Below, one piece after another: positions 26,765 to 35,576 of a stretch of 64,000 bases of DNA. The notes beneath the pieces are model-generated. The model had not been told where the DNA came from. It did no database searches and saw nothing but the letters and a program-made list of their open reading frames with translations. The translations under genes and the position numbers were made by a program. Position 1 is the stretch's first letter, and each line of letters opens with the position of its first letter. Origin of the DNA: Candidatus Zhuqueibacterota bacterium (GTDB lineage Bacteria > Zhuqueibacterota > Zhuqueibacteria > Residuimicrobiales > Krinioviventaceae); NCBI GenBank assembly GCA_016928775.1, contig JAFGKD010000061.1:1-64000 (forward strand). Reading direction: 5' to 3'.

Positions 26765-28423
26765 CTACTTTATTTCAATTTCCACTTTGTTCCCGGTCGT
26801 ATGGTGTATGCGCACAACACCCCCAGTGTCCAGCCGAGACCACGTCCAACTGTCATCAAGGAGTTGATTTTTTTGCGGCACCAATTTTTCATCCACATAG
26901 ACCTTGATCGGCTTTTCTCTTAATCGCAACGTCTCAGTCGAAACGTTATCAAAGGTCTGGTAACGAATTTCTGATTCGGCGTATTCAATCTTTTGAAAAA
27001 CGGACGTTGATTTCAACAGATGATTCTTTTCCGCCGGCGCCCATTCGGGTATGGCGGCAATACCCTCCATAAAATGCCGGATATAATCACCATAGCCATC
27101 CGACCACCAGGCACCCGGCCATTCCGGTCCCACAGACACATAACCGTTTTCCTGGCACATATAGGTTGCGAGAGTGAAAAAACGCTGCGCCTGCTCCTTA
27201 TAGTATGCATCTCCCGTGCGCTCATACCATAACGCACAAATGGATGCATAGCGCGACGTGTGACTGCCCATGGGGGCATAACACCAGGTCTGTTCCTTGA
27301 TCGCGTCCATGCCCTCGGTGGCAAAGACAGATGCCACCCAATGCAAAAGGGCCGGGACATTTAAATCCAGATTTAAATCGAGCTCCGGATGTTTGATGAG
27401 ATAACGCGCGGTTTCCATGGGCGTGATTTGCACGCGATTGCTACGGTCTGGGTCATTTGGGATGTCTTCAAAATAGGCATTCCAGATAAACGTTGTCATC
27501 GGGCCATTGATGGAATAAAGCCAGTGCCAGGCTAAATCTCGTGCCCGTTGAAATGAATGAATTTGTGAATCCGATAATTTGATGCGAATTTGAATACGCA
27601 ACAGCTCATCAAATAGACGAATGGGTTCAATGACGTTTGAGCAATATTCCGACAAGACCTCGTTGGTCTTGGCATTGATCCGAAACGGCCAGGGCGATTT
27701 TTGCGTCTCGGCCGGCGAAAACGGCGGCGGCCTTGGACGCACATCGCGCACATGTGTGGCTAACGCTTCAGCGCAGTGAATGGCCGCATCCAAAAAGCGT
27801 TTTTCTTCAGTGATTTCGTAAAAGGTCAGATATCCCATTCCCAGCTCACCGATCTTGTCCGGTTCAATACCGTACAAACCATCCCCGCGGAGGCCATCCT
27901 CCTGCCACTTTTGTGCGCCACGATACGTGGTCTCGAATGGATCGGCGCTGGCATACGGTACATTCGGCCAGGGCCAATCGGCAGGCGTGGTGCCATTCTC
28001 CAACTGAAAATCCAGCATTGCTCGCACCAGGTCGATGTAGGAATCATCACCCGCAAACACGCGATAATTTACCGCCAATCCCTGCACCAATCCCGCCCAG
28101 ACGCACGCTGGATTGTGCATCCAGTCCTCGGCGATAAACTCGCCACTTTCATTCTCATGGAAACAGCAGGTGATAAAATACATCGGAAGCTGCAAAGGCT
28201 CGTACATCGGCGCATTAGCTACAAATTCAGCCGCTAACTTGGCGACATGCACATAACCGGCGCCGGGTGTATTGGCTTGATACCAGGGCAGCAGACGTCC
28301 ACTTTCATCGCGCTGTACCAGATGGTGTAGAATGGAATCCCTGGACGTCGATTGCACAATCTGCGCCCAGATTGAGGGCAGTGACAACAGAAGCAGCACA
28401 CAACATAAAAGTAATCTTTTCAT
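26765..28423 (-). CDS. Secreted alpha/alpha-toroid protein, probable glycan-active enzyme
   Basis: The protein has 552 residues with a signal peptide ending near S-I-W-A-Q at about residue 20. The sequence is mainly helical with repeated W, Y and D/E motifs (N-P-A-C-V-W-A-G-L-V, A-M-L-D-F-Q-L-E-N-G-T-T-P, I-G-E-L-G-M-G-Y-L-T-F-Y, W-A-P-A-E), as in (alpha/alpha)6 glycosidases and lyases, followed by a small beta-domain at the C-terminus. I do not recognise the GH or PL family. It sits 10 bases upstream of the beta-helix enzyme and 80 downstream of the xylose isomerase, so it belongs to the catabolic operon. Periplasmic location expected. Confidence 0.55.
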   Translation of the reverse strand: MKRLLLCCVLLLLSLPSIWAQIVQSTSRDSILHHLVQRDESGRLLPWYQANTPGAGYVHVAKLAAEFVANAPMYEPLQLPMYFITCCFHENESGEFIAEDWMHNPACVWAGLVQGLAVNYRVFAGDDSYIDLVRAMLDFQLENGTTPADWPWPNVPYASADPFETTYRGAQKWQEDGLRGDGLYGIEPDKIGELGMGYLTFYEITEEKRFLDAAIHCAEALATHVRDVRPRPPPFSPAETQKSPWPFRINAKTNEVLSEYCSNVIEPIRLFDELLRIQIRIKLSDSQIHSFQRARDLAWHWLYSINGPMTTFIWNAYFEDIPNDPDRSNRVQITPMETARYLIKHPELDLNLDLNVPALLHWVASVFATEGMDAIKEQTWCYAPMGSHTSRYASICALWYERTGDAYYKEQAQRFFTLATYMCQENGYVSVGPEWPGAWWSDGYGDYIRHFMEGIAAIPEWAPAEKNHLLKSTSVFQKIEYAESEIRYQTFDNVSTETLRLREKPIKVYVDEKLVPQKNQLLDDSWTWSRLDTGGVVRIHHTTGNKVEIEIK

Positions 28424-28503
28424 GATGATCCTCGCTATGGCCAGCTATTCTATCGAATCGCCATCGACGAATAGACTTGCGCTTTCCACAATTATTTTTT
28501 TGC

Positions 28504-29535
28504 TCAGCTGCTCATCAATAATTCCAGCACGTACATTTCCAATGCTTCATAATCGCGTGCCGCAACACATTTTTTCTGAAAATCACGGTCAAATTTTTTC
28601 GCTTTCGCTTCCAGCATTTTGACGATTTTCATGCTGTTTTCCAGGTGGCGATAACTGACCTCTACCTTTTGCGTGCGCATGGCTTTGACATCCAGACCAA
28701 TGTATTCGCCGTTTTGCCCATAGTTGTAATCGACCAACACCCTGATTTGATTGAATGCCTGGCGTAAATTTTCGACGCCAAAGGTTTTATCCTGGTCGTA
28801 TTTTAGCCCATTCTGATCGTTCAAATGTACGCTCCACAGTTTGCCAAAAGCCAAGGCAAACGCGATTTCCGACGCCGGATCGAGTCCGGCCAAAACAGCG
28901 TGCGCGGTTTCCAGCAAACCTCCCACCCGCGACGGATCATTTGTCGCTGATGAAACTGCCATCGCATGCCCCATGGTGGGACAATAGCTGCGATCGATGG
29001 GTTCATTGGGTTTGGTTTCGATCAGAATCTTGATTCCCTGGTCATACGCTAACATTTTATTGATAGCATCGATGATGTGCTTCGGTCCCTCGACCGGGTC
29101 TTTGCTCTCATAACACAGCGTACCTTCGCGCGCCAGCCACAGCACGATTTTGTCCGTCCCCAGCGCCCGGGCAATGTCAATGGAACGAAAGGCGCGCCAG
29201 ATCGCATAGTCGCGGTCGCTTTTGCTATTCGATGTGAATGCGCCGTCCACGGTACGACTATCTTCCCACAATCGCGGCGCGACAAACTCGGCGGCCAGGT
29301 CATGCGAGTCCAACAGGTTTTTCATCTCCTTTGCCGTCTCGATAATCTGCTTGTCCGAAAGATTGTTCATCTCCGGCACAGCATCATCATCATGAAACTG
29401 CACCGCATCCAATCCGATATCTTTGAATGTAGAGATTTTTTCGGCGATCGGGATCGATGGCCTAACCTTGGGACCAAAAGCGTCTGCACCTTCGTGCACA
29501 TTCCATGGTCCGGCTGAAAATTTGAATTGACTCAT
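28504..29535 (-). CDS. xylA: Xylose isomerase, actinobacterial-type
   Basis: The protein has 343 residues, no signal peptide, so cytoplasmic. It matches the shorter class of xylose isomerases. The active-site base His lies in Q-F-H-D-D-D (about 46-51). The metal/substrate Glu and Lys are in E-T-K-P-N-E-P (about 175). E-T-A-H (about 210) and H-L-N-D-Q-N-G-L-K-Y-D-Q-D (about 240) supply the remaining metal ligands. The reaction is D-xylose to D-xylulose, or a similar aldose-ketose conversion. It is the only clear cytoplasmic sugar-converting enzyme in the minus-strand run, suggesting that pentoses such as xylose are among the final products. No xylulokinase is present in the window. Confidence 0.85.
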   Translation of the reverse strand: MSQFKFSAGPWNVHEGADAFGPKVRPSIPIAEKISTFKDIGLDAVQFHDDDAVPEMNNLSDKQIIETAKEMKNLLDSHDLAAEFVAPRLWEDSRTVDGAFTSNSKSDRDYAIWRAFRSIDIARALGTDKIVLWLAREGTLCYESKDPVEGPKHIIDAINKMLAYDQGIKILIETKPNEPIDRSYCPTMGHAMAVSSATNDPSRVGGLLETAHAVLAGLDPASEIAFALAFGKLWSVHLNDQNGLKYDQDKTFGVENLRQAFNQIRVLVDYNYGQNGEYIGLDVKAMRTQKVEVSYRHLENSMKIVKMLEAKAKKFDRDFQKKCVAARDYEALEMYVLELLMSS

Positions 29536-29570
29536 GGTGTTTTCCTCTCTTTTAGTAAATTGGCACTTGT

Positions 29571-31529
29571 TTATTTCACAAAATCGGAATAGGGAAAAAA
29601 TCGTCCCACAAAACCACCACCGGGCGCCATAGAAATATTCAGAGTATCATCAGCACCCACCACTTGATATGTAAAGTTGATATCATTAGCGTTCTCCACG
29701 GCATTCGGACCGTCAACATATAATTCCGCCATAAATCTCCCTTTGCCTAAAAAGTCGAGCGACACCGACAAATGACAAGCGGTCCAGTCCGTATTGCCGC
29801 CCAAAAACCATTCTGTGCCGGAACGTCTGGCCATGATGACATACTCGCCAACCTCGCCGGCCAAAAAACGCGTCTCATCCCATGCTGCCGGCACCCGCTT
29901 TATAAAGTCAGCGCCGATTTTGCCGCGATAGTTATCCGGAAAATCTGCCAACACTTGAAAGCCGCTTTCAAAAATCACCAGGTGTGCCAAAGAATGACAG
30001 CGTGTACCCAATACCATAAATTTATCGCCGATAATCCGATAGGTCTCCCGCGTGCCGTTGGAAAATCCAACCGGGATATAATCCAGCGGTCCGGCCAACA
30101 TGCGTATGAACGGGAGTTTGCAGTTATGATCCGGCGTGGGCTTGTTATCCCATTTGGCGTACTCTAATCCCAGCACACCCTCATGACTCAGAAGATTGGG
30201 ATAGGTTCGCGAGCGGCCGGTGGGTTTGTAAATACCGTGAAATTCGATGTGCAGCTTGTGCTGCGCGGCCTTGCGAGTCGCTTCATTGACAAAATAAACG
30301 GACGCTTGATCGTCCGAATTGATAAAATCGATATTCAGCCCTTTGACGCCCCATTGTTGAAAAAGCGGCAGGGCCTGATCCAGTTGCTTTTTCATCAAAG
30401 GACCATAGGTCCATAAAAATACATCGACGTGACGCTCGCGAGCATACTCGACCAGCATGGGAATATCGACATCGGTTTTCGGCTTGGTGACATCGAGCGT
30501 GGTGTCCGACCAGTTGTCGCCATACCAGCCGGCATCAATCGACATGTATTCCAGGCCAAAATCACCGCAAAAATCGATATAATGTTTCAGCGTTTCGTTG
30601 TTCACCGCACCTCGGGTGCCGTTTGGCCCGGTGTGGTCGCTCGTCCAGTCATTGATCGCCAATCCCGGCTTTATCCAGTCAGTCTCGAATTGGCAGGGAT
30701 CATTTAAATTGAGTACAAGATTGGATTCAACCAGGCGACCGGGGTGGTCGCCAAGCAGGATGAGACGCCAGGGCGATTGACAAGGCGTGTCACAGCGCAC
30801 CCTCACATCCGTAGCGATTTTGCTCTTCGCCAGGCGCGATATGAGCGTGAGAGCATCCTGTGGATGAGGCGCAAGATAGAGTCCCGCATAATTTTCCAGG
30901 TCCGCCTCGGTGATGGCCGCCCAGATATTTTCCTGAATCCGCAACAATAAGGGTAAGCCGATCAGCGTGCTATCGTTGATTGCGGATATCCGGTTAACCG
31001 CATACTCTGCTTCGTAAGCAGTATAAAAACTGTCTAAATGCAGCCCGTAATATTGAACATCATCTCGAAAAGCAAAGCAAGTTAGTTCATCCACGATTTC
31101 AATGAATTGCTGATCGGCAGTTTTGGGAATATCATAGCGAAAAGCCACCCCATCGTCGTAGGCGCGAAAAATGATATAAAGAGGTCGGGCCCATTGGTCT
31201 TGCAGCTCAACTTTTAACTCGTTATAAAAATTGTCGATTGTCGAGGCTTTGCCGTGCGGCATGGAATAATTTTCCTGGAAGGTGCTTTCTGTAAAAGAGA
31301 CAAGTTTATATGCGGGGCGGCTCTTCCGAGCATCGTTAAAGTGAAGACCGAGCGACGATTGTGCGAGGACACACTCGCCGCCAAAAAAGAGACCAAAGCG
31401 TATTTCGGAAGATTCGGTGACGTCAACTGTCAGTTTGACGGTTGTGTTTGGTGAAAACAAGTCAAGGGGTGCTGCCAGGACAGATATTACCATGACTGCA
31501 CAGAAAAAACAAAGTGTACGGATTATCAT
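29571..31529 (-). CDS. GH97 glycoside hydrolase
   Basis: The protein has 652 residues with a signal peptide (cleavage near V-L-A-A-P). The GH97 layout is present: an N-terminal super-sandwich domain (about 25-280), a (beta/alpha)8 barrel (about 285-560) starting W-I-K-P-G-L-A-I-N-D-W, and a C-terminal beta-domain. M-S-I-D-A-G-W-Y and L-N-I-D-F-I-N-S-D-D-Q are the barrel motifs. The latter Asp matches the nucleophile position of retaining GH97 enzymes, so alpha-galactosidase-type retaining chemistry is more likely than the inverting alpha-glucosidase type. It is calcium-dependent in characterised relatives. It lies between the second sulfatase and xylA with gaps of about 30 bases. Periplasmic. 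Confidence 0.88.
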   Translation of the reverse strand: MIIRTLCFFCAVMVISVLAAPLDLFSPNTTVKLTVDVTESSEIRFGLFFGGECVLAQSSLGLHFNDARKSRPAYKLVSFTESTFQENYSMPHGKASTIDNFYNELKVELQDQWARPLYIIFRAYDDGVAFRYDIPKTADQQFIEIVDELTCFAFRDDVQYYGLHLDSFYTAYEAEYAVNRISAINDSTLIGLPLLLRIQENIWAAITEADLENYAGLYLAPHPQDALTLISRLAKSKIATDVRVRCDTPCQSPWRLILLGDHPGRLVESNLVLNLNDPCQFETDWIKPGLAINDWTSDHTGPNGTRGAVNNETLKHYIDFCGDFGLEYMSIDAGWYGDNWSDTTLDVTKPKTDVDIPMLVEYARERHVDVFLWTYGPLMKKQLDQALPLFQQWGVKGLNIDFINSDDQASVYFVNEATRKAAQHKLHIEFHGIYKPTGRSRTYPNLLSHEGVLGLEYAKWDNKPTPDHNCKLPFIRMLAGPLDYIPVGFSNGTRETYRIIGDKFMVLGTRCHSLAHLVIFESGFQVLADFPDNYRGKIGADFIKRVPAAWDETRFLAGEVGEYVIMARRSGTEWFLGGNTDWTACHLSVSLDFLGKGRFMAELYVDGPNAVENANDINFTYQVVGADDTLNISMAPGGGFVGRFFPYSDFVK

Positions 31530-31558
31530 TTTTTCTCCTCAACAGTTGCTCTTTTAAG

Positions 31559-33262
31559 CTATTCCAAAGTTACCGTTATAACGCAGCGCGTCTCCTCGCT
31601 CTCTTTGTAACCATATCGAATCGCCCGAGCCCGAATCAGGGTTGTGCCCCGCGGCAAGCGGATGGAACCCTTATAAATCTGCCAGCGTGCCTCTTCCCCA
31701 TCTTGCATCGTGTAGGCCATGGAGGCGCCTTCCGTCGCACAATAAAAATCGATCATTGCCGGTGATTTGAATGTTGCGGTCTCGGTTTGAATGCGCTCGT
31801 TGCCGCGATTGGATGGCGCATTTGGAATAAACCAGATGCGATGTGTTTGCGGCTGCTCGCCGTTCGGCCACCAGCGCCGCACCAGCTCCGATTCCGGGAT
31901 GTCACCCAGATCGTTGGTCTCCAGACGCCATTCATCCAAAATAACACGCATTTTATTCAGCACATCTGCATATTTTGGATCATCCGCCAGATTGTTGATA
32001 TGATGCGGATCAGCTACACAATCATACAATTCTTCGGCGGGACGTCTGTTACGGAACCAGAGCTGCTGTATTTCATTCAGATTGTCCTCCGCTTGCAAGC
32101 GCAAAAGCTCCTGCATGATGGGAGAGTTGTTGCGATAGGGAATCCACTCGACATAAGGCGTTTGCGTATAATAATTGCGCACATAACGGAATTTTTTGTC
32201 ACGCACTGAACGAACCATATCATATGATTCGTCAAAACGATCGCGGTGTGAAAAAACGTATTGCCGAGCTTTACCCTTTTGATCGCCCAGAAAAGCGCGA
32301 CCCTGCATCCACGCGGGAATGTCGACGCCCGCCATGGAGAGCACAGTCGGGCCAAAATCAATCGAACTGATCAAATCATCATTGACGCTGCCCGGCTTGA
32401 TGGCGCCGGGCCATTTAATGAGCAACGGAATGCGCGTACCGGAATCGTACGGCCAGCGTTTACCGCGCGGCAGACCATCGCCATGATCGCCCCAGAAAAA
32501 GACAATCGTATTATCGGCCACGCCTTCCTCTTCCAGCTCTTTGAGCAACTGTCCGGCTCTGGCATCCATTTTAAAAATTTGATCATACAGACGCGCAATG
32601 GATTTGCGCACCGGCAGTGTATCCGGATAGTATGGCGGCACCTCGACCGCAGCCGGATCCGTTTTCTCCGGTTCCTGCCAGGTTTTGCTTTCATGTGTTT
32701 GCGTGTCGTTGAACACGGCAAAAAACGGCTGGCTTTTGTCGGGACGATTCTTCCAGTGCGCTGTGTTGCTGCACTCGTCCCAAATGGTGATGGGCGTGTA
32801 GGAGAAATCCGCGAACTGATAATCGGTTTTGGAATTGTTGGTGCAGTAATATCCGGCGGCGCGCAGAAATTCGGGGAATGCTTTTACGTGCGATGGTGGG
32901 CAGGTTTGATATGGGGTCGGCAATTCCTTGGTTCGACCCACATGACTCGTACGCATGTTGTGCGTGCCAATCGTTGTCGGATACATGCCGGTGATGATGC
33001 CGGAACGCACCGGCGCACACACCGGCGACGTGGTGAAGCAGTTCTCGAAGCGCATACCCTCGGATGCCAGTTTGTCCAAATTGGGTGTATCCGCGACTTT
33101 ATCGCCGTAGCAGCCCAAACGCGGACTAATATCCTCGCAGGAAATCCACAAAATATTAGGTCGATTTCGTTGTTGTGCTTTACTTTGTTTGGAAAGCGTA
33201 AATGGAGTCATTGCAGCGGCTGTGGTGAAAGCGCCGAGTTTCAAGAATTGGCGTCTGTGCAT
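31559..33262 (-). CDS. Tat-exported type I sulfatase with C-terminal beta-domain
   Basis: The protein has 567 residues with a Tat leader (R-R-Q-F-L-K at about 3-8). The sulfatase domain has the metal-binding C-E-D-I at about 42-45 and the signature C82-A-P-V-R86, whose Cys becomes formylglycine. The W-G-D-H-G-D-G-L-P motif (about 265) is typical of heparan/N-sulfatase-like subfamilies. The last 80 residues are a small beta-sandwich resembling the chitobiase/hexosaminidase C-terminal domain, probably a binding module. Tat export implies folding or metal binding in the cytoplasm first. It lies 29 bases upstream of the GH97 gene. Confidence 0.9.
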   Translation of the reverse strand: MHRRQFLKLGAFTTAAAMTPFTLSKQSKAQQRNRPNILWISCEDISPRLGCYGDKVADTPNLDKLASEGMRFENCFTTSPVCAPVRSGIITGMYPTTIGTHNMRTSHVGRTKELPTPYQTCPPSHVKAFPEFLRAAGYYCTNNSKTDYQFADFSYTPITIWDECSNTAHWKNRPDKSQPFFAVFNDTQTHESKTWQEPEKTDPAAVEVPPYYPDTLPVRKSIARLYDQIFKMDARAGQLLKELEEEGVADNTIVFFWGDHGDGLPRGKRWPYDSGTRIPLLIKWPGAIKPGSVNDDLISSIDFGPTVLSMAGVDIPAWMQGRAFLGDQKGKARQYVFSHRDRFDESYDMVRSVRDKKFRYVRNYYTQTPYVEWIPYRNNSPIMQELLRLQAEDNLNEIQQLWFRNRRPAEELYDCVADPHHINNLADDPKYADVLNKMRVILDEWRLETNDLGDIPESELVRRWWPNGEQPQTHRIWFIPNAPSNRGNERIQTETATFKSPAMIDFYCATEGASMAYTMQDGEEARWQIYKGSIRLPRGTTLIRARAIRYGYKESEETRCVITVTLE

Positions 33263-33437
33263 GGTATCCCTCGTTGAATTTTAAAACGAAATCAAACAGC
33301 GTTGCTCCTGCATGACAAATTTTGGTGATTGATTCGATTTCGTCGATTCAAGATGATGGTTCGGATGATTGCAAGCGGATTGTTCAGGAGCATAGTGCTC
33401 ATTTTTATCAATATAAGAATAATTTGAGCTAATAAAA

Positions 33438-33548
33438 ATGACAGAATGATTAAAGATAAAATGAACAAGACAGAATCATTTTAGGGCAGAATCATTAGCA
33501 TCGAGCCACAAATTTGGCTTTGTGTATTGAGTGATTCTGTATTTTTTT
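33438..33548. repeat. Palindromic (G)RCAGAAT repeat, degenerate copy C
   Basis: GACAGAATGATTAAAG, GACAGAATCATTTTAG and GGCAGAATCATTAG lie in tandem, and the inverted unit GTGATTCTGT closes the element. It is a weaker version of copies A and B, but the order of units is the same. It fills the 339-base gap 33263-33601 between the sulfatase and the DUF4380/aldo-keto frame. The rest of this gap shows nothing else. Confidence 0.65.
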
Positions 33549-33601
33549 TATTTTAGCTCTGATCCGAGTAACAAAAACGCGGTTTTCTCATGAACCACTA
33601 T

Positions 33602-35383
33602 CTAATCTTCCGGCCCCCACGCCTCACGCCAAATAGATGGTTGTTGCTGAACAAGCGCTAATCCTTTTTGTGTCAAATCGGCCATCTCACTTTCAGAAAG
33701 TGGCTGAAGACTCTTGACGGTCGCAACCGCTTCTTCAACTTCAAACGGATCACGCATGCCAATGACCGCTGTGGCAACGCCAGGAATTGACAAGGCGTAG
33801 CGAATGGCATTATCATATTCATCAATATGAAAGCGAAATTCTTTGTTTGTGACCGGATGCACGCCGCCCAAAACCTTCATCGCGACCAGTCCCATGTTGA
33901 GCGCGCGAGCGCGCGGCCAGACTTTTGTTTCAAATCCATAGGTATGTTGCATGGCAAAATTAGCCACATTCATCAACACATCGATTTCACCGGTGTTAAT
34001 TAACCCCAGGAAACGAGATGGACGATTATGTCCGCTTATACCGATGCCGCCAATCACGCCCTGTTTTTTCGCCTCGATCAGTGCTGTCAGCGCACCCTCT
34101 TTGCCGATGATCCAAGATGTGTCAGGCCAGCGATTGGTATCGCCAAAGCTGTGAAAAAACACCAGATCAAGAAAATCTGTTTGCATCTCTTGCATGCTCT
34201 TTTTGATTTGTGACCAGGCACCGTCGTATGTCGCTTCTTCAATTTTTGAGACCAAAAAAATCTGATCACGATAGGGCTTGATGATCGGCCCAAGCTTTTT
34301 CTGCACCCCCGGATAATTTGGCGCGGTGTCAATATAATTCACACCCACTTCCAGCGCGGTTTCAACAACCGTTGCAATCTCTTGGGCAGAAAATTCACGC
34401 GCGATAAAAATGCCGCATCCTACGCCAAATCGCGACACTTTTTTGCCGATCCGTCCAAGCATGGCCTGAGGCATATCACTGCTTTTATTTTCAGCGGATG
34501 CTTTCTTACTGTTGATCATGTGCGGCACGGCTAAAAGCGCGGCGCTGCCCGCAGAATTTTTTAGAAATGTGCGTCGATTCATTTTTTTATCTCCATTGAT
34601 GACATTGTTTGCTTTAAAAGCTGTTAACCAGGGCTCGCCAGGATGGATGCAGACCTTTGTCATGTATGATGTCTTTCCGGCCTGCACGTTTTCCGGCAGA
34701 AAGGTGAAATAGCCGTCTAATAAAGCATAAGGGATGCTGTCCTGCTCTGATGTGACATTCTGTTTAAACCAGAGCGTATCTGCGTTTCTCATTGGCACAT
34801 AACATCGACTCGCGCCGTGGAGCTGCATGTTGGTCCAGATGCCCCATGAAACAGTATCATTACGAATATTGGTCAATCGGCTGTGGAATCGCACGCGATT
34901 ACTGGCGAGCAGCTCAATCGTGTGCGTGAATTGTACGCCAGTCAACGGACTTTTGGGTCCCGTGAGCACAACCTGATGTGCCTCTATCTCTATCGCAAAC
35001 TCGCCATATATCAGATAGGGATCCGGCGGCCAGCGATCGCCATTTGCCTTTTTGTCAGGATACAAATCCTGGCGGCGCCACCATTCGTCCATGGGACTCG
35101 GCCATACCATGTAGCCCCAGTAAGGCTTGTAATCGTGCACGGTGTTCATGTCCGGTTTTTGTGACGGATGCTCAATCCACAGGCTGCTATCGGATTTTAG
35201 AATATTGCCATGACCTTTGAGGCCGAGATAGACGATTCGCCCACCCACGTCGGGGAGGATGGCCAGTTCGAGTTCGTCTCGCTCGAGGCAGAGGAGCTTA
35301 TACGAATCGAGGCCACCTGTGCAGCTAAGGAGAAACAACGCGATTGAAATGCTGAATAATAATTTGGAGTATATGCTTTTCAT
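33602..35383 (-). CDS. Fused frame: truncated DUF4380 lipoprotein plus Tat-exported aldo/keto reductase
   Basis: One 593-codon frame encodes two proteins. Residues 1-20 are a lipoprotein leader (L-L-S-C). Residues 25-260 match the first part of DUF4380 (G-G-R-I-V-Y-L-G-L-K-G-H, W-P-S-P-M-D-E, W-G-I-W). Then, with no stop, residues 268 onward restart as M-N-R-R-T-F-L-K, a complete Tat leader, followed by an aldo/keto reductase (D-T-A-P-N-Y with catalytic Asp/Tyr, V-S-K-I-E with Lys, F-F-H-S-F with His). GGAG lies eight bases before that internal ATG (34582), so the 326-residue reductase very probably still starts there. The DUF4380 part seems to have lost its C-terminal region by a deletion that happens to keep the frame. 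Confidence 0.75.
   Translation of the reverse strand: MKSIYSKLLFSISIALFLLSCTGGLDSYKLLCLERDELELAILPDVGGRIVYLGLKGHGNILKSDSSLWIEHPSQKPDMNTVHDYKPYWGYMVWPSPMDEWWRRQDLYPDKKANGDRWPPDPYLIYGEFAIEIEAHQVVLTGPKSPLTGVQFTHTIELLASNRVRFHSRLTNIRNDTVSWGIWTNMQLHGASRCYVPMRNADTLWFKQNVTSEQDSIPYALLDGYFTFLPENVQAGKTSYMTKVCIHPGEPWLTAFKANNVINGDKKMNRRTFLKNSAGSAALLAVPHMINSKKASAENKSSDMPQAMLGRIGKKVSRFGVGCGIFIAREFSAQEIATVVETALEVGVNYIDTAPNYPGVQKKLGPIIKPYRDQIFLVSKIEEATYDGAWSQIKKSMQEMQTDFLDLVFFHSFGDTNRWPDTSWIIGKEGALTALIEAKKQGVIGGIGISGHNRPSRFLGLINTGEIDVLMNVANFAMQHTYGFETKVWPRARALNMGLVAMKVLGGVHPVTNKEFRFHIDEYDNAIRYALSIPGVATAVIGMRDPFEVEEAVATVKSLQPLSESEMADLTQKGLALVQQQPSIWREAWGPED
34580..34594 (-). promoter_or_regulatory. Internal ribosome binding site and start of the aldo/keto reductase
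   Basis: On the minus strand GGAG (complement of CTCC at 34591-34594), eight bases, then ATG (complement of CAT at 34580-34582). Immediately after it the protein has a twin-arginine leader. Such a leader in the middle of an already exported chain would be pointless, so this is taken as the true start of the reductase. Confidence 0.75.
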
Positions 35384-35397
35384 AGAGTCAGACTTTT

Positions 35398-35576
35398 ATT
35401 TCATAATTCATAATTCAGCATTCGATATTCAATATTCGCTTTTTCATGAATATCGAACATCGAATGTCGAATGATGAATAGTGAAGTATTGCCACATCTA
35501 AGATCTGAGATCGCCGATCTTCAATCGTCAATCAATTGATTTCAGATTGCAGATTAGCGATCTCAGATCTCAGATT
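35398..35576. repeat. Two short-word repeat blocks (TTCGATATTC/CGAATGTCGAAT and GATCTGAGATC types)
   Basis: Block 1 (about 35398-35482) has the words CATAATTCATAATTCAGCAT, TCGATATTCAATATTCGC and the inverted words ATCGAACATCGAATGTCGAA. Block 2 (about 35496-35576) has AAGATCTGAGATCGCCGATC, TTTCAGATTGCAGATTAGCG and ATCTCAGATCTCAGATTTG. Each block has partial dyad symmetry. Together they fill the 186-base gap between two minus-strand genes. Block 2 runs into the 3' end of the polyferredoxin gene and supplies its stop codon. Confidence 0.7.
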
